9,852 nucleotides of DNA. Source: Pseudomonadota bacterium (lineage in GTDB: Bacteria; Pseudomonadota; Alphaproteobacteria; Reyranellales; Reyranellaceae). This document shows, one piece after another, positions 7,036-9,852 of the stretch. A model generated the notes under the pieces. It was not told where the DNA came from. It saw only the letters and a list, made by a program, of their open reading frames with translations, and searched no databases. The translations under genes were made by a program, and so were the position numbers. Where the stretch lies: contig JAEZHS010000562.1 of NCBI GenBank assembly GCA_023436825.1, forward strand, positions 1 to 9,852, given 5' to 3'. Each line of letters opens with the position of its first letter. The stretch's first letter is position 1.

Positions 7036-8648
7036 TGGGAAGCTGGGCGCATCATCTGATCATCGCTCCCATCGCGCTTCCGCTCGTAGCCGGTGCGTTG
7101 CTGGCCGTATACGACGAGCGACGGCAATTCCTGAAGGGCGTCATCAATCTCGTCTCCACGCTGACGACGCTCTGCATTGCGCTTGTGCTGCTGCAGGAGG
7201 CAGACACCTCCGGGACCGGCGTGTATCTCCTCGGCAACTGGCCAGCGCCGTTCGGCATCGTGCTGGTCCTGGACCGCCTGTCGGCCCTGATGCTCGTGCT
7301 CACCGCAATCCTTGCCTGCGCCTCTCTGATCTTCTCCCTTGCGCGGTGGCATACGGCCGGCGCACATTTCCACACACTCTTCCAGTTCCTGCTGATGGGA
7401 GTGAACGGCGCCTTCCTCACCGGCGACCTGTTCAATCTGTTCGTCTTCTTCGAGGTGATGCTGGCAGCCTCCTACGGCCTTCTCCTGCATGGTTCGGGCC
7501 CGCGGCGCGTTCAGGCCAGCCTGCACTACATTGCCGTAAACCTCGTCGCCTCCTTCTTTTTCCTCGTGGGCGTCAGCCTCGTCTACGGCGTCACCGGAAC
7601 GCTGAACATGGCCGATCTCGCCCTGCGCATTCCCGGCTTGTCCTCTGGAAGCCGCATGCTTCTTGAGGCCGGTGCGGCGGTCCTCGGCATCGCCTTCCTC
7701 GTGAAGGCCGCCATGTGGCCCTTGAACTTCTGGCTGCTCAGCGCCTATCCCGCGGCCGCTGCCCCGGTGGCGGCGGTCTTTGCCGTGCTCAGCAAAGTCG
7801 GCGTCTACGTCCTGCTTCGCCTGTGTCCGATGCTCTTCGGAGCGACCGCCCAGGAGGCCGCCGGGTTCGGCCGCGACGTGTTGCTCGTCGGAGGTCTGGC
7901 GACGATCGGCTTCGGGACCCTGGGCGTCCTCGCCTCGCAAGCCATGGCTCGCATCGCGAGCTTCAGCCTGCTGGTGTCATCGGGAACGCTGCTGGCCGCC
8001 GTGGGCCTATCGGACAGTCATCTCACGGGCGGTGCCCTCTTCTATCTGGTGAGCTCGACTCTCACGATCGGCGCGCTCTTTCTGCTCATCGAACTGATCG
8101 AGAGAGGACAAAATCCCGGCGCCGACCTGATCGCTCTTACGGCGGAAACACTGGACGAGGACACGGCGGAAGAAGCACAGAGCAGCAACGCCGGCTTCTC
8201 CGGAACACCGGCCGTGCTCGGCGCCTGCTTCGTCGGCTGCGCGTTGCTGCTGATCGGTCTGCCGCCGTTTTCCGGCTTCGTTGCCAAGCTGGCCATGCTC
8301 GCTGCACTGTTCGCGCCCGCGGGACAAGCGGCCGCATCCGGCATCCCGGTCGCGAACTGGCTTTTCGTGACGCTTCTCCTCGTGTCGGGTCTCGCAGCCC
8401 TGCTGGCGCTGTCGCGGGTCGGCATTCGCGCCTTCTGGGCCCCTGTCGATGCGGTCGTTCCGCGTGTGCTCGTGGTCGAACTGGTGCCCGTCATCCTCCT
8501 GTTGCTGCTCACCCTCGGCCTCTCGATCAAGGGAGGGCCGGTGATGAGATACATGGAGGAAGCCGCGCGGGCTGTGCATGCGCCATCGTCCTACATCAAC
8601 GACGTCATGATCGCCCCGCGGCTGCCGGCTGCCGGAGGTGGGCAATGA
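7035..8648 (+). CDS. mrpD: Mrp antiporter subunit D
   Basis: A 537-residue protein related to complex I subunits NuoM/NuoN, and one of the two proton-channel-like subunits. The family's charged membrane residues are in place: Glu140 in NLFVFFEVMLAASYG, Lys224 in FLVKAAMWPLNFWL, Lys254 in VLSKVGVYVLLR, and Lys418 in PPFSGFVAKLAML. About fourteen hydrophobic spans are expected. An acidic hydrophilic loop (about 368-388, rich in D/E and T) interrupts the second half. The ATG at 7035 shares its A with the mrpC stop (TGATG) and has AGGAG at 7025-7029, five bases away. The frame stays open far upstream across mrpC, but without family sequence, so 7035 is chosen. Length is normal. The stop overlaps mrpE by four bases. 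Confidence 0.96.
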   Translation: MGSWAHHLIIAPIALPLVAGALLAVYDERRQFLKGVINLVSTLTTLCIALVLLQEADTSGTGVYLLGNWPAPFGIVLVLDRLSALMLVLTAILACASLIFSLARWHTAGAHFHTLFQFLLMGVNGAFLTGDLFNLFVFFEVMLAASYGLLLHGSGPRRVQASLHYIAVNLVASFFFLVGVSLVYGVTGTLNMADLALRIPGLSSGSRMLLEAGAAVLGIAFLVKAAMWPLNFWLLSAYPAAAAPVAAVFAVLSKVGVYVLLRLCPMLFGATAQEAAGFGRDVLLVGGLATIGFGTLGVLASQAMARIASFSLLVSSGTLLAAVGLSDSHLTGGALFYLVSSTLTIGALFLLIELIERGQNPGADLIALTAETLDEDTAEEAQSSNAGFSGTPAVLGACFVGCALLLIGLPPFSGFVAKLAMLAALFAPAGQAAASGIPVANWLFVTLLLVSGLAALLALSRVGIRAFWAPVDAVVPRVLVVELVPVILLLLLTLGLSIKGGPVMRYMEEAARAVHAPSSYINDVMIAPRLPAAGGGQ

Positions 8649-9127
8649 CCCTGCTGCCTTATCCTCTGCTGACGGCATCGCTGCTGGCGATGTGGCTCCT
8701 GTTGAACGGAGTGTCCTTGGGGCATGTCGTGCTCGGCACGGCGATCGCGGTCGCGGCTTCAAACGTCACGGCCGCCCTTCAGCCCGCCAAGCCGCGGTTG
8801 AGACGATGGCATCTGCTGCCCAGGCTCGTGATGATCGTCCTGGCGGATATCTGGCGTTCGAACATCGCCGTCGCCCGATTGATCCTCCGCGCCGATCAGA
8901 GCCGGCGCCACTCGGGTTTCGTCATCGTGCCGCTGGAGCTTCGCGACCCGACCGGATTGGCAATTCTCTCCTGCATCGTCACCAGCACGCCCGGCACCGC
9001 GTGGGTGGAATACGATTCGGGCAACAACAAGCTGCTTCTCCACGTTTTCGACCTCGTCGACGAAGCGCATTGGATCGACCTCATCAAGCATCGATACGAA
9101 CGCCTTCTCCTGGAGATATTCGCATGA
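8645..9127 (+). CDS. mrpE: Mrp antiporter subunit E
   Basis: A 160-residue subunit with an N-terminal hydrophobic part (spans about 8-22 and 24-42, and a further hydrophobic stretch 58-82 containing LADIWRSNIAVARLIL) and a C-terminal soluble domain. The soluble part has the family pattern LELRDPTGLAILSCIVTSTPGTAWVE (about 97-122) followed by LHVFDLVDE. MrpE is needed for full assembly or activity of the complex and has no complex I counterpart. The ATG at 8645 overlaps the mrpD stop as ATGA and is preceded by GGAGGTGG (8634-8641), the strongest ribosome site in the operon. The frame is open well upstream inside mrpD, but that part is not coding in this frame. Confidence 0.94.
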   Translation: MTLLPYPLLTASLLAMWLLLNGVSLGHVVLGTAIAVAASNVTAALQPAKPRLRRWHLLPRLVMIVLADIWRSNIAVARLILRADQSRRHSGFVIVPLELRDPTGLAILSCIVTSTPGTAWVEYDSGNNKLLLHVFDLVDEAHWIDLIKHRYERLLLEIFA

Positions 9128-9405
9128 GCTCAATAATCCTCTCCTGGTCGCTGCTGATCGCCCAGATCCTGCTCGGGATGGCCATGATCATTGCGTCGTT
9201 CCGCATGATCCGAGGTCCAAGGGCGCAGGATCGAATCCTTTCCCTCGATGCCCTCTACGTGAACGCCATGTTGCTGCTGCTGGTTTTTGGCATCGAGAGC
9301 GGAAGCACACTCTATTTCGAAGCGGCATTGATCATTTCCCTGCTTGGCTTCGTCGCCACCGTGGCGCTCGCGAAGTTTCTCATGCGCGGGGAGATCATCG
9401 AATGA
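9124..9405 (+). CDS. mrpF: Mrp antiporter subunit F
   Basis: A 93-residue membrane protein with three hydrophobic spans (about 5-26, 41-57 and 64-86). The conserved FRMIRGPRAQDRILSLDAL segment (26-44), with the DR pair at Asp36-Arg37, is typical of MrpF/MnhF/PhaF. It belongs to the small-subunit cluster of the antiporter and is thought to help form the cation path together with the A-subunit C-terminus. The start overlaps the mrpE stop (ATGA at 9124-9127), with GGAGA at 9112-9116 as ribosome site. The end overlaps the mrpG start in the same way. Length is normal. Confidence 0.94.
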   Translation: MSSIILSWSLLIAQILLGMAMIIASFRMIRGPRAQDRILSLDALYVNAMLLLLVFGIESGSTLYFEAALIISLLGFVATVALAKFLMRGEIIE

Positions 9406-9740
9406 CGGGCGCAGAAAATCTGCCGGCTTGGGCCGCGCTTTTGACATCGTTTCTGGTTCTGCTCGGTGCCGGCTTCACGCTGGTCGGCGCGCTTGGGCTG
9501 CTGAGGCTGAAAACATTCTACGAACGCATGCACGCCCCCACGCTGGGAGCGACCTGGGGCGCCGGCGGGATCCTGCTCGGTTCAATCGTCCTGTTCTCGG
9601 TCCTGCAATCCCGGCCGGTGCTGCACGAAGCGCTCATCGCTGTGTTCGTGACGGTGACTACGCCCGTCACTCTCATGCTGCTCGCCCGTGCCGCCATCTA
9701 TCGTGATCGCAGCGAAGGCGCCGACATACCAAGAGTCTGA
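9402..9740 (+). CDS. mrpG: Mrp antiporter subunit G
   Basis: A 112-residue membrane protein with three hydrophobic spans (about 11-35, 50-69 and 76-97). The diagnostic motif GLLRLKTFYERMHAPTLGAT (32-51) identifies MrpG/MnhG/PhaG. It is the last subunit of the canonical gene order A(B)-C-D-E-F-G, so the complex encoded here is complete. It starts within the ATGA overlap with mrpF. The C-terminus is short, hydrophilic and charged (RDRSEGADIPRV). No clear intrinsic terminator follows in the 112 bp left in the window. Confidence 0.95.
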   Translation: MTGAENLPAWAALLTSFLVLLGAGFTLVGALGLLRLKTFYERMHAPTLGATWGAGGILLGSIVLFSVLQSRPVLHEALIAVFVTVTTPVTLMLLARAAIYRDRSEGADIPRV

Positions 9741-9791
9741 ACGAGCTGGAGCGGTCTCGGTGGTGCTTCTTTACGGCAGCGGAGGTCCTCG

Positions 9792-9852
9792 ATGGCCACG
9801 CTGGGGCAAGCAGCCCGTCGCGCATCTGCGGCAAAATGCGACGCCCCGGGAC
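9792..9852 (+). CDS. Possible start of a downstream gene (partial)
   Basis: ATG at 9792 is preceded at six bases by GGAGG (9781-9785), and the frame stays open for the remaining 20 codons to the window edge (beginning M-A-T-L-G-Q-A-A-R-R). No family can be recognised from so few residues. A competing open frame from GTG 9760 also runs to the edge, so even the reading frame is uncertain. Only the good ribosome-binding site supports this call. Confidence 0.2.
   Translation, partial: MATLGQAARRASAAKCDAPG

Noticed and set aside
9760..9852. Degenerate zinc-ribbon of an insertion-sequence transposase at the right edge
   Set aside because: The frame reads G-P-R-W-P-R-W-G, which recalls a C-P-x-C-G ribbon only if both Trp were Cys. 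With 31 residues and no inverted repeats this is not supportable.

Overview
This GC-rich window (well above 60 % GC by eye, with G/C-heavy third codon positions) fits an alphaproteobacterial chromosome, in the Hyphomicrobiales/Rhodospirillales sphere. The best taxonomic clue is the Mrp-type antiporter operon with a fused MrpA-MrpB subunit, the layout of the rhizobial pha systems. The species cannot be named from the sequence.

Layout. Positions 1-64 hold a low-complexity C-rich tract and no gene. A small basic protein of unknown function (65-295) lies on the minus strand. Everything else supported here reads on the plus strand. Positions 296-533 form an unusually structured leader ahead of purA: a possible 18-codon reading frame with a strong Shine-Dalgarno (SD), several hairpins, a CU-rich loop complementary to that SD, and a textbook intrinsic terminator ending 32 nt before the purA ATG. 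purA (534-1826, adenylosuccinate synthetase) is complete. After a 236-bp gap comes an NAD(P)H-dependent FMN/quinone reductase (2063-2644). A 175-bp gap with clustered GGTCA half-sites precedes a tandem-domain universal stress protein (2820-3680). A 98-bp gap with overlapping hairpins leads into the six-gene Mrp operon: mrpA(B) 3779-6700, mrpC 6697-7035, mrpD 7035-8648, mrpE 8645-9127, mrpF 9124-9405 and mrpG 9402-9740. Every junction is a 1- or 4-base stop/start overlap. The last 112 bp hold at most the beginning of another gene.

How the genes work together. purA is housekeeping (AMP branch of purine synthesis) and functionally separate. The Mrp subunits assemble into one membrane complex that exchanges cytoplasmic monovalent cations (Na+ and/or K+) for protons; its A and D subunits resemble the proton-pumping subunits of respiratory complex I. 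The stress protein and the flavin reductase just upstream, on the same strand, suggest a stress/ion-homeostasis neighbourhood, but co-regulation is an inference.

No convincing new biological system was found: all large genes belong to known families. The least explained parts are the purA leader, the GGTCA-rich region ahead of the stress protein, and the unassigned small minus-strand protein.
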